A stretch of DNA of 64,000 nucleotides from Muriicola soli (GTDB taxonomy: Bacteria > Bacteroidota > Bacteroidia > Flavobacteriales > Flavobacteriaceae), in NCBI RefSeq assembly GCF_004139715.1, contig NZ_CP035544.1, forward strand, positions 2,793,501 to 2,857,500, read 5' to 3'. The first letter of the stretch is position 1. Every line of letters begins with the position of its first letter. The notes under the pieces were generated by a model that had not been told where the DNA came from, ran no database searches, and saw nothing but the letters and a program-made list of their open reading frames with translations. Below are positions 33,930 through 42,717 of the stretch, in pieces. Both the position numbers and the translations under genes were made by a program.

Positions 33930-36149
33930 CAGCACAAAAAAGTGATATCAGGGGTTTTGTAAAAAGCCTGCCCAAAAATATCTTCTCGGGTTTTGTGGTT
34001 TCTCTCATTGCCCTTCCTCTTGGGCTGGGACTTGCTCTGGCCAGTGAAGCACCGCCTATAGCCGGAATTATTCCCGCAGTTGTGGGGGTATTCTGGTGGC
34101 CATTCTTGGTGGGTCTCATGTGACTATCACAGGGCCCGGAAATGGCCTGGTCATCGTTTTATTGGGTGCGATCACAACCCTGGGTGGTGGTGATCTTTAC
34201 CAGGGCTATCTCTTTACCCTGGCTGCAGTGATCTGTTCAGGGTTTTATTGATGTTGTTGGGATTTCTGAAAATGGGCCGACTTGCAGATTTTTTTCCGGC
34301 TTCAACTATTCAGGGTATGCTGGCGGCCATAGGGATAGGGATCCTGGCTAAGCAATTCCATATCATGATTGGCCATAACAATGAGGCGGGGAATATCATG
34401 ACCCTGCTGCTGCATATCCCCTCCGGATTGTATTCCCTCTGGGACACTGATAGCAGTAGCATTGTTTCAGCCGCCATCGTAGGGGTGGTCAGTTTGCTTA
34501 TTATGATATTCTACGGGAAGATAAGGAGTAAGTGGGTGCATCTTGTTCCGGCCCCGATGTGGATCCTTTTACTCTCAATCGGCTTCCACTCCTTTTGCTC
34601 GTTCTTTGCCCTTGCATACCCAATAGATAAAAGTTTACTGATCCCCATACCTGAAAACGTCTTAGCCTCTCTGGCTTTTCCCGATTTTGGCATCGCCTTG
34701 AATCAAAAATTTATTTTCGCTGTTTTTGCCATCACCCTTATCGCAGGAATTGAATCTTTACTGAGTATAAAAGCTGTTGACCGACTCGATCCTGCGAATC
34801 GGCATTCCAATGTAAACAAGGATCTGAAAGCCCTGGGCCTCGCCACAGTGATCAGCGGGTTCTTGGGCGGACTCAATGTGGTTACGGTGATCGCGCGGAG
34901 TTCGGTTAATGTGAATACCGGAGCTACCAATCGCTCCTCCAATTTTTTTCACGCGGTATTTTTACTGGCCTTTGTTTTGCTGTTTCAGGAGCAGCTGCGG
35001 AAAATCCCGCTATCGGCCCTGGCTGCCATCCTGGTATACACGGGTTACAAACTGGCAACTCCAGCCCTTGTAAAACGAATTGCGGGCGTGGGAAAAGAGC
35101 AAATCCTTATTTTCTTTGCCACGGTTTTTGCCACCCTGCTAACGAATCTCATTACCGGAATTGCCGTGGGAATCCTTGTCACCTTTGTTATCCACATCCT
35201 GATCAACAAGAGTGTGTTGCTTTTTATCACCCACCTCTTTAAGCCCAATATCCTGATGTTCAGAGAGGCGGACGGAGGTAATTATTTTATTAGCGTAAAG
35301 TATTTCTGCAGCTTCCTGAATTATTACAAACTCAAAAACAAGCTGGACGCGATCCGCGAAACAGAAGAGGTGGTCGTCGATTTTTCTATGTGTGGATTTG
35401 TGGACCACACTGTATTGGAAGGTCTGGAAAATTACCGGGAAGTCTTTGATCTCAAAGGCGGACATATGGAGCTAATTGGTCTCGACAAGCATGAAACGGA
35501 CTCGATGCACCCTTCAGCCATCCGCAAAATGATCCCGCTTAAGGCCCTGAAACCCATTGAGTGGTATTTTACAAGACGACAGGAAGACCTCAAGGCAACG
35601 GCGGCTGACTTTGGCTGGAAGTACGTCCCTAAAAAGCAATCGGATACCGCTTTTCTACGAGAGTTTGTGTTTTTTAGCTCTCGGCATATCCCGTATTGCT
35701 ACAATCAACTTTCTGATGAAAAAAACAAGGCCTCTGTTTTTGATGTGGAATTCACAGAAGGTGAATTTATTGCAAAGGAGGTGATCAAGGCAACGGTAAT
35801 GTATATTCCCCTGCCTGCTCCCGGGCCTGTTTTCACATTGGACAAAGAGGGCTTGTTGAGCTTGTTATACAACCTCAGTGGTTCCGAAGAAGTGGAAGTG
35901 CCCAATCATCCCGATTTCAGCAAAAGGTTTCGCTTGGGCGGAGAGGATCCACTAATCGTCTCTAAACTCTTTTCTGACGAACTGGTGCTGTTCCTGGAAA
36001 GTAATCCTTACTACCATGTGGAATCGAATGGAAATGCCCTGCTTATTCTCAAAAAGGAGCGGCTGCTCAGTGTAAAAGAGGTGAAGCGCATGATCTACTT
36101 TGGGCAACAGTTTAAAAAAATCCTGTTGCAAGGCGCTAATGCTCAATGA
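33926..36149 (+). pseudogene. SulP family anion transporter with STAS domain, two frameshifts
   Basis: The ATG overlaps the Usp stop. The frame is lost in the G5 run at 34084-34088 and in the G3 run at 34240-34242; one added G in each restores an unbroken 742-codon gene (AVVGGILVAILGGSHVTITGPG and AAVICSGVLLMLLGF). About 12 helices (residues 15-420) carry VSLIALPLGLGLALASEAPP and VTVIARSSVNVNTGATN, then a STAS domain (about 430-540, VVVDFSMCGFVDHTVLEGLENY). The last about 170 residues are an extra domain of unknown family. Transport of sulfate, bicarbonate or another anion is likely. The intact remainder points to sequencing error. Confidence 0.82.
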
Positions 36150-36222
36150 ATTGTTAAAATACAGGCCTAAAAGAAGTTATCGGCTGCTCTTTTCTTAATT
36201 TGCGCCCTGTTTTGCGCAATTC

Positions 36223-37083
36223 ATGAAGTTATATCCAATTGAGGCAGGGAATTTTAAATTAGACGGAGGGGCTATGTTTGGTGTAGTGCCGAAATCCCTG
36301 TGGCAGAAAACAAATCCTGCAGATAGTAACAACATGATCGATATTGCGGCCAGATGCCTTTTAATTGAGGACGCTGACCGACTTATCCTGATCGATACCG
36401 GGATGGGCAACAAGCAATCCGATAAGTTTTTCAGTTACTACTCCCGCTGGGGCGATTTTTCACTCGATACTTCTCTGAAGAAAGCCGGATTTCACCGGGA
36501 TGATATAACCGATGTCTTTATGACTCATCTCCACTTTGATCATTGCGGAGGTAGTGTAAAATGGAACGATGAGCATACCGGCTATGAACCCACATTTAAA
36601 AATGCTGTATTCTGGACGAACGAACCCCATTGGCAATGGGCGACAGAACCCAACGCCAGGGAGAAAGCTTCTTTCCTCAAGGAAAATTTGATACCCATGG
36701 AGGAAAGCGGGCAGCTTGCTTTTGTAGAGATACCGGATTCCGCCTACGGCTCATCTGCAGAACTTAATTTCGACATACTATATGTCAATGGACACACAGA
36801 CAAACAGATGATCCCCCACATTAAGTACAAGGGTAAAACCCTGGTCTTTATGGCTGATCTCCTGCCTACTGTGGGGCATATTCCCTTGCCGTATGTAATG
36901 GGATATGACACTCGCCCCCTGCTTACCCTTCCCGAAAAAGAGGCCTTTCTCAAAAAGGCAGCAGACGGGGAATATTATTTATTTCTGGAGCATGATGCGC
37001 ATCAGGAGATCTGTACGCTGCAGCACACCGAAAAGGGGGTGCGCTTAAAAAACACCTACTCTTTTGATGAAGTATTTTCATAA
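36223..37083 (+). CDS. MBL-fold metallo-hydrolase
   Basis: 286 residues, no signal peptide. DRLILIDTGMGNK and the metal motif THLHFDHCGG (His102, His104, Asp106, His107) lead the fold; YVNGHTDKQMIPHIKYK and FMADLLPTVGHIPLPYV supply further ligands (His and Asp) as in lactonase/quorum-quencher and related glyoxalase-II-like hydrolases. The natural substrate is unknown. The next gene overlaps its 3' end by 17 bases, so the two are one operon with the SMP-30-like protein. Confidence 0.85.
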   Translation: MKLYPIEAGNFKLDGGAMFGVVPKSLWQKTNPADSNNMIDIAARCLLIEDADRLILIDTGMGNKQSDKFFSYYSRWGDFSLDTSLKKAGFHRDDITDVFMTHLHFDHCGGSVKWNDEHTGYEPTFKNAVFWTNEPHWQWATEPNAREKASFLKENLIPMEESGQLAFVEIPDSAYGSSAELNFDILYVNGHTDKQMIPHIKYKGKTLVFMADLLPTVGHIPLPYVMGYDTRPLLTLPEKEAFLKKAADGEYYLFLEHDAHQEICTLQHTEKGVRLKNTYSFDEVFS

Positions 37084-37957
37084 ATCCTTTCTGCCGGTTT
37101 TTTTAATGCTGGGATGCTTCTGTGCAGCCTATGCCTTTCAGAGCTCAGACCTCACTTCGGAATTTAGTTTTACAGAAGGGATTGAAGGTCCTGCTGTAAG
37201 CCGGGACGGAATGCTCTTTGCGGTTAATTATAAAGAGCAGGGAACCATTGGAAGGGTCAATGACAAAGGAGAGGCCGAAGTTTACCTTCACCTACCCGAA
37301 GGTAGTATAGGAAATGGCATACGCTTTGATAAAGAACAGCATATGTACATCGCCGATTATGCAGGACATAAGGTATACAGGGTGCAAAAAGACGCAAGAA
37401 CCCCTGAATTATGGGTTGAAAGTACTGAAATGAATCAGCCTAACGACCTGGCGCTTGCAGACTCGGGGGTGATCTACCTAAGCGATCCCAACTGGGAGGA
37501 TGGTACCGGTAACCTGTGGATGGTACCCGAAGCCGGGAAGCTGGTTTTGCTGGAAGCCAATATGGGCACCACAAATGGAATTGAGGTGAGTCCGGAAGGA
37601 AAATACCTCTATGTAAATGAATCTGTACAAAGAAAAGTATGGAAATACAAGATTTTGCCTGATGGGACCGTTTCTGAAAAAGCACTTTTAATTGCCTTTG
37701 ATGACCATGGCCTGGACGGGATGCGGTGTGATAAAGAAGGTAATTTACTCATTACGCGTTACGGAAAAGGTACGGTTGTAATGGTGTCACCGGCAGGAAA
37801 AGTACTTGGAGAATTCACCCTGAAAGGAAAAAATCCTTCAAACCTTGCCTTTGGCGGGAAAGATGGAAAAACAGTATATGTTACCATGGCCGACCGCGGA
37901 TGTGTTGAAGTGATCCGGGTGCCAAATAAAGGAAGTTATTATAGTAAAATACATTAA
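37067..37957 (+). CDS. exported SMP-30/gluconolactonase-like protein
   Basis: 296 residues from the ATG at 37067 (a TTG one codon earlier is also in frame). A signal peptide ends near AYAFQ. Propeller motifs GIEGPAVSRDGMLFAVN, GIRFDKEQHMYIADYAGHKVYR, QPNDLALADSGVIYLSDPNWE, GIEVSPEGKYLYVNES and DGMRCDKEGNLLITRYGKG match SMP-30/gluconolactonase repeats, including metal-binding Glu, Asn and Asp positions. Probable role: calcium-dependent lactone hydrolysis in the periplasm. Overlaps the MBL gene upstream and sits 1 base before the S8 peptidase gene. Confidence 0.85.
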   Translation: MKYFHKSFLPVFLMLGCFCAAYAFQSSDLTSEFSFTEGIEGPAVSRDGMLFAVNYKEQGTIGRVNDKGEAEVYLHLPEGSIGNGIRFDKEQHMYIADYAGHKVYRVQKDARTPELWVESTEMNQPNDLALADSGVIYLSDPNWEDGTGNLWMVPEAGKLVLLEANMGTTNGIEVSPEGKYLYVNESVQRKVWKYKILPDGTVSEKALLIAFDDHGLDGMRCDKEGNLLITRYGKGTVVMVSPAGKVLGEFTLKGKNPSNLAFGGKDGKTVYVTMADRGCVEVIRVPNKGSYYSKIH

Positions 37958-37958
37958 A

Positions 37959-39644
37959 ATGAAAGTGATGATTAAGAAAGTGAAAATGCTTGCTGTGCTC
38001 CTGGGTTACGGCATGTTGCTGCTGGGATGTGGCAGTATTAATATCGTATCTACCCCCATCGAAAACATCGATGCGGTTCCCTTGAAGGTTTCGGCGTTGA
38101 CCGAAGAAGAAAAACAGTCCTGGGGTCATGCCGACCTGTTGACCGATACGATCCCGGGGATGAGCGTAGATCGGGCATACGAAGAGCTCATCGGGAATAA
38201 GAAGGGAAATAAGGTTATTGTAGCTGTGCTCGACTCCGGAATCGATCTCAATCACGAAGATCTGGATGACGTTATCTGGACTAACCGGGACGAAAAACCT
38301 GGAAATGGCATTGACGACGACGGAAACGGCTATGTAGACGATGTGCATGGGTATAATTTCCTGGGCGAAGCCTATAACGAACAACTTGAACTCACGCGCA
38401 TCCTTAGGTTGAATTTAGGTGATGAAGCATTGCGAGCTAAGGCAAAGAAGAAGTTGGATGAAGAGCTGAAAGAAGCCACAGAAACCCGGCAGATGATCCT
38501 CAGTACAAAACAACAGACTGAGCAGATCTTAGACGTAGTGAAAAAATCTCATAAAGCGGTAAGTCAGAAACTGGGGAAGGAAAACTACACCAAAGGAGAA
38601 GTCGCCGCGATCAGCACAACAGATCCAAGTTTGCAGCGAAGTATGAACGTGGTTCAGCAAATGTTTGGTTATGGCGAAAGCATTCCCCAGGTAATTGGTC
38701 TAATAGAAGGGGATATTGAACGAGCAGATGAAGGCCTGGCTTATTTCAACGAAAAGATCGATTATCACCTCAATGTTGACTTCAATGGCCGGGCGGCTGT
38801 AGGGGATGATCCTTATGATATCACTGACACAGATTATGGTAATGGCAATGTTTCCAACCGCGTAGAAGATGAAAGTCATGGCACCCATGTAGCCGGCATC
38901 ATTGCTGCTGAGCGAAATAACGGTCTTGGGGCCAATGGCGTGGCCAACAATGTGGAAATTATGAGTTTAAGGGCGGTGCCTAATGGTGATGAATACGATA
39001 AAGATATTGCTCTTGCCATCAGATATGCCGTAGACAACGGGGCTAAAATCATCAATGGCAGTTTTGGTAAAGCTTTTAGTCCGAAAGCAGAATGGGTTTA
39101 CGAGGCGATCAAATACGCGGCTGACAATGATGTCCTTATTGTTCATGCGGCCGGTAACGATGGCTTAGACATGGACAAACCGACTAATGAAGGTTATCCA
39201 AATGATCACAAAAACAGTGAGAGTGAATACGCCGATAATCTAATTACCGTTGGAGCGATAAACGACACTTACGGCTCCGAGATGGTGGCTTCGTTCTCTA
39301 ATTACGGATCGAATAATGTGGATGTATTTGCCCCGGGAGGCTCAGTATATTCTACCATCCCAGGGAGTGAATATAAGTTTGAGGGAGGAACGTCCATGGC
39401 GGCACCTGCTGTTAGCGGGGTTGCGGCATTAATCCGCTCCTATTACCCAAGACTCAGCGCCGCTGAAGTAAAAAAGATCCTAATGGATTCGGGCCTTAGC
39501 ACAAAGCTTGAGGTGGTTGTTGCCGGTGATCCTGGTAAGGCCAGGGCTTTTGACAAGATGTCCAGATCCGGGAAAATCGTCAATGCCTACAACGCTCTTA
39601 TCATGGCTCAAAAAGTGTCAGATTCCAAATCAAAATTACCGTAA
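37959..39644 (+). CDS. S8 family (subtilisin-like) serine peptidase lipoprotein
   Basis: 561 residues. Lipobox LLGC (Cys24). Catalytic triad Asp92 (VAVLDSGID), His307 (DESHGTHVAG) and Ser479 (GGTSMAAPAVSG), with oxyanion Asn400 (AAGND). About 215 residues lie between Asp and His, far more than the usual 30-60; the extra segment (about 130-290) is a helical charged insert (LRLNLGDEALRAKAKKKLDEEL, VVQQMFGYGESIPQVIG). The insert could be a regulatory or substrate-restricting domain. The M1 peptidase starts 1 base after its stop, suggesting joint peptide degradation at the cell envelope. Confidence 0.92.
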   Translation: MKVMIKKVKMLAVLLGYGMLLLGCGSINIVSTPIENIDAVPLKVSALTEEEKQSWGHADLLTDTIPGMSVDRAYEELIGNKKGNKVIVAVLDSGIDLNHEDLDDVIWTNRDEKPGNGIDDDGNGYVDDVHGYNFLGEAYNEQLELTRILRLNLGDEALRAKAKKKLDEELKEATETRQMILSTKQQTEQILDVVKKSHKAVSQKLGKENYTKGEVAAISTTDPSLQRSMNVVQQMFGYGESIPQVIGLIEGDIERADEGLAYFNEKIDYHLNVDFNGRAAVGDDPYDITDTDYGNGNVSNRVEDESHGTHVAGIIAAERNNGLGANGVANNVEIMSLRAVPNGDEYDKDIALAIRYAVDNGAKIINGSFGKAFSPKAEWVYEAIKYAADNDVLIVHAAGNDGLDMDKPTNEGYPNDHKNSESEYADNLITVGAINDTYGSEMVASFSNYGSNNVDVFAPGGSVYSTIPGSEYKFEGGTSMAAPAVSGVAALIRSYYPRLSAAEVKKILMDSGLSTKLEVVVAGDPGKARAFDKMSRSGKIVNAYNALIMAQKVSDSKSKLP

Positions 39645-39645
39645 A

Positions 39646-41508
39646 ATGAGAACGCAAATCAAATGCATACTCCTTATTTTTTCCATCATCTTCCTCGGAA
39701 ATTTCAGCAATGCCCAGAACAACTATCCGTATTGGCAACAGGCTGTGGATTATACCATGGAGGTGGATATGGATGTTGAAACTTTCGGGTATACAGGATC
39801 ACAGACCCTGAAATACACCAACAATTCTCCTGACACTTTAAACAGAGTGTTCTATCATATGTATTTCAATGCTTTCCAGCCGGGAAGTGAGATGGATATC
39901 AGATTGCAAACTATTTCTGATCCTGACGATAGGATGGTGGAAGATGGCAAAAGCAGGATCGCCCAATTAGGCCCAGATGAAATTGGTTATCTCAGAGCTT
40001 TGTCCCTTACTCAGGATGGGGAGTCGGTTTCTTACGAATTAGAGGGAACTGTCCTGGTCGTAGATCTGAACCATCCCATAGCCCCTGCTTCATCCACTAC
40101 CCTGGAGATGAATTTTGAAGGACAGGTGCCCGTGCAGATCAGACGGTCCGGGAGGAACAACAAGGAAGGCATAGCGCTATCTATGAGTCAGTGGTATCCG
40201 AAATTGGCAGAATACGACTTTGAAGGTTGGCATGCCGATCCCTACATCGCCAGGGAATTCCACGGCGTTTGGGGCGATTTTGATGTAAAGATCACGCTCG
40301 ACAAGGAGTATACCATAGGAGGTTCGGGATATTTGCAAAACCCGGATGAAATAGGCCACGGCTACGAAACCCCTGGAGCCAAGGTGAAGAAAACAAGAGG
40401 AAAGACACTAACATGGCATTTTAAAGCGCCTATGGTCCACGACTTTATGTGGGCTGCAGATCCAGATTATATTCACGATACGCTTCCGATAGAGGGCGGG
40501 CCTACGCTGCATTTTTTCTATAAGAACAAGCCAGAGATCCTGGAAAACTGGAAAAATCTTCAGCCTAAAACAGCAGAAGCAATGCGCTTCTTTAATGAAA
40601 ACGTGGGGCCTTATCCTTATGAACAGTATTCTGTTATTCAGGGAGGAGATGGTGGAATGGAATACGCCATGAGCACCCTTATAACGGGAGAGCGTAAGTT
40701 TGGTAGCCTGGTAGGCGTTATGGTCCACGAATTGGCGCATTCCTGGTTTCAACATGTTTTGGCCACTAACGAAGCAAAGCATGAGTGGATGGATGAAGGC
40801 TTTACCAGCTTTATTTCCAGTCTGTGTATGAACACTATTATGAATGAGCAAAAGCCGAATCCCTTCAAAGGATCCTATGACGGCTATTATGAACTAGTAG
40901 GTTCAGGAATGGAGCAGCCACAGAGTACACACGCAGACCGCTTTGAGGTTAACTTCGCTTATGGTAAATCTGCCTACAGCAAGGGAGCTGTCTTTCTGGC
41001 CCAACTGGGGTATGTCATTGGGCAGGATAAATTGATGGCCACTCTGAAAAAATATTACAATGATTTTAAGTTCAAACATCCTACTCCAAACGACATCAAG
41101 CGTACGGCAGAAAAAATATCCGGGATAGAATTAGACTGGTATCTCACGGATTGGTCTCAGACGACCAATACTATTGACTACGGGATCAAATCGGTGACTG
41201 AAGCGGGAAGCGGCACCGAGATAATACTAGAGCGAATAGGCCTTATGCCTATGCCATTGGATATCCTGGTGGTATACAATGATGGCAGTCAGGAAACCAT
41301 CTATATCCCCTTGAGGATGATGCGGGGTGAAAAGGAAAATCCTTACGGCCAGGTGAAGCGCACAGTAATTGAAGATTGGCCCTGGGCTTATCCCAACTAT
41401 AGTTTTGAGATCGCACAACCTATTTCAAATATCAGAGCTGTGGTGATAGACCCATCTCAATTAATGGCTGATGTGCAGATCAACAATAATCTTTGGGTGG
41501 CTGAATAG
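39646..41508 (+). CDS. M1 family metallopeptidase (aminopeptidase N-like)
   Basis: 620 residues from the ATG at 39646, one base after the upstream stop. Signal peptide to about residue 24 (NFSNAQ). The exopeptidase motif GGMEY (336-340) and zinc motif HELAHSWFQH with the third ligand Glu384 (WMDEGFTSF) are complete. The N-terminal saddle domain (YTMEVDMDVETFGYTGSQTLKY) and C-terminal helices (KRTAEKISGIELDWYLTDW) are typical. It removes N-terminal residues from peptides in the periplasm. Shares its transcript with the S8 peptidase. Confidence 0.92.
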   Translation: MRTQIKCILLIFSIIFLGNFSNAQNNYPYWQQAVDYTMEVDMDVETFGYTGSQTLKYTNNSPDTLNRVFYHMYFNAFQPGSEMDIRLQTISDPDDRMVEDGKSRIAQLGPDEIGYLRALSLTQDGESVSYELEGTVLVVDLNHPIAPASSTTLEMNFEGQVPVQIRRSGRNNKEGIALSMSQWYPKLAEYDFEGWHADPYIAREFHGVWGDFDVKITLDKEYTIGGSGYLQNPDEIGHGYETPGAKVKKTRGKTLTWHFKAPMVHDFMWAADPDYIHDTLPIEGGPTLHFFYKNKPEILENWKNLQPKTAEAMRFFNENVGPYPYEQYSVIQGGDGGMEYAMSTLITGERKFGSLVGVMVHELAHSWFQHVLATNEAKHEWMDEGFTSFISSLCMNTIMNEQKPNPFKGSYDGYYELVGSGMEQPQSTHADRFEVNFAYGKSAYSKGAVFLAQLGYVIGQDKLMATLKKYYNDFKFKHPTPNDIKRTAEKISGIELDWYLTDWSQTTNTIDYGIKSVTEAGSGTEIILERIGLMPMPLDILVVYNDGSQETIYIPLRMMRGEKENPYGQVKRTVIEDWPWAYPNYSFEIAQPISNIRAVVIDPSQLMADVQINNNLWVAE

Positions 41509-41520
41509 CAACAGGCGGAA

Positions 41521-42714
41521 TCAGAACCAGGGAGCATCTTTATAAAGTTCGTTTCTTGCAACCTTTTCCCTGTTTTTGATCAGTAAATGCTCGCTATCCA
41601 GTGTCCTGTTTCGATACCCGAGCAAGTGAAAGATCGCCTTACTGTAGTAGCGGGCAACCCTGAGGTTTACAATTAACTGTGATTTGGATTTGTCTTTCCA
41701 GGATACACCGGGCAGGCTTGCCAGTAAATAATCTGCCTTGACTTTTCTCAGGAGGCTCGAAATACCAAGGATCCATTTGGGAATGCGCTTGATCATAAAA
41801 AACCCTTCCGCGCCTTGCTTCTGATAAAGGGGCATAAAGAGAATTCCTTTTTTGGTAGTAGCCACAGTTTTGCCATTGTGACTTGCGAGAGTTGTGCCCT
41901 TGGGAACCAACTCGAAACTTTCAAAGCCCGGTTCCATAGTATAGGAATCCTGGGGTTCAATGGCATAACGTTCCGTGATCTCATAAAAACTGCGGTTATT
42001 CGCAGCAGATTGCTTCAGTTGTTGCAGGCAATTCTTATATTGTTTTAAAGATTCACCGGCTAATGCTCCGGAATTTACAAGGCACAACCAGAAAAATGCA
42101 ATGCTGTTGATTTTAGCTTCTTCGCTGGCATGCTGACCTGATTCGAATCCCACGGCTACATAGCCATACTCATTGATATAATTCAAAACGGGGCCTTCCA
42201 GGTATTCTTCTATTCCCAAAATGATAGGCACGGGAAACTGACGTGCAAACTTCCTGTTGATCATGGCGTCGTTGATGGTAATAAAAGGAAGGGTTTTACT
42301 GGAGGTGGTATGAAAGTCGATAAAATAAAATGGCTCCTGATGTGCTGTGAGCAAGTCTCTGATTACCTCAAGAATTGCCAGCATTTGCTGGTCTTCTGAA
42401 GTGACATTTTTAGGGGTGCCCTCTTCCATTTCCCGGATTTCTTCCTTCAGCCATATCCGGTTGAGGTCTCTGTCGAGATAGCGTTTTTTCTGCAGTAGAG
42501 CGGGGATGTTTCCGGCAATTCCGTAGATGTTTCCCTTAACGGGAAGGGGATCTCTGTTGAGCTCTTTAAAGACGTGCTCAAGCGCCTGTATGCCTGAAGG
42601 TTCATTTCCGTGTACTCCTCCAAAAAAGACAAGTACAGGGCCGGGCTCCTTGCCTTTGACATGGCCGATTATCCTTTTCATACGTGTGTCACGAGGGGTG
42701 ATAATTTCAGTCAT
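41521..42714 (-). CDS. succinylglutamate desuccinylase/aspartoacylase family protein
   Basis: 397 residues from the ATG at 42714 (a TTG precedes it). The M14-like zinc site: FFGGVHGNEPSG (His and Glu) and YFIDFHTTSSKTLP (His). The N-terminal 20 residues are extra. The C-terminal part from about 270 (FESFELVPKGTTLASHNGKTVATTKKGILFMPLY) is the AstE/ASPA beta domain. It hydrolyses an amide of an acidic amino acid or peptide; the exact substrate is unknown. Its start lies 3 bases past the stop of the upstream GCS2-CBS gene on the same strand, so the pair is one operon. Confidence 0.85.
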   Translation of the reverse strand: MTEIITPRDTRMKRIIGHVKGKEPGPVLVFFGGVHGNEPSGIQALEHVFKELNRDPLPVKGNIYGIAGNIPALLQKKRYLDRDLNRIWLKEEIREMEEGTPKNVTSEDQQMLAILEVIRDLLTAHQEPFYFIDFHTTSSKTLPFITINDAMINRKFARQFPVPIILGIEEYLEGPVLNYINEYGYVAVGFESGQHASEEAKINSIAFFWLCLVNSGALAGESLKQYKNCLQQLKQSAANNRSFYEITERYAIEPQDSYTMEPGFESFELVPKGTTLASHNGKTVATTKKGILFMPLYQKQGAEGFFMIKRIPKWILGISSLLRKVKADYLLASLPGVSWKDKSKSQLIVNLRVARYYSKAIFHLLGYRNRTLDSEHLLIKNREKVARNELYKDAPWF

Positions 42715-42717
42715 CAA

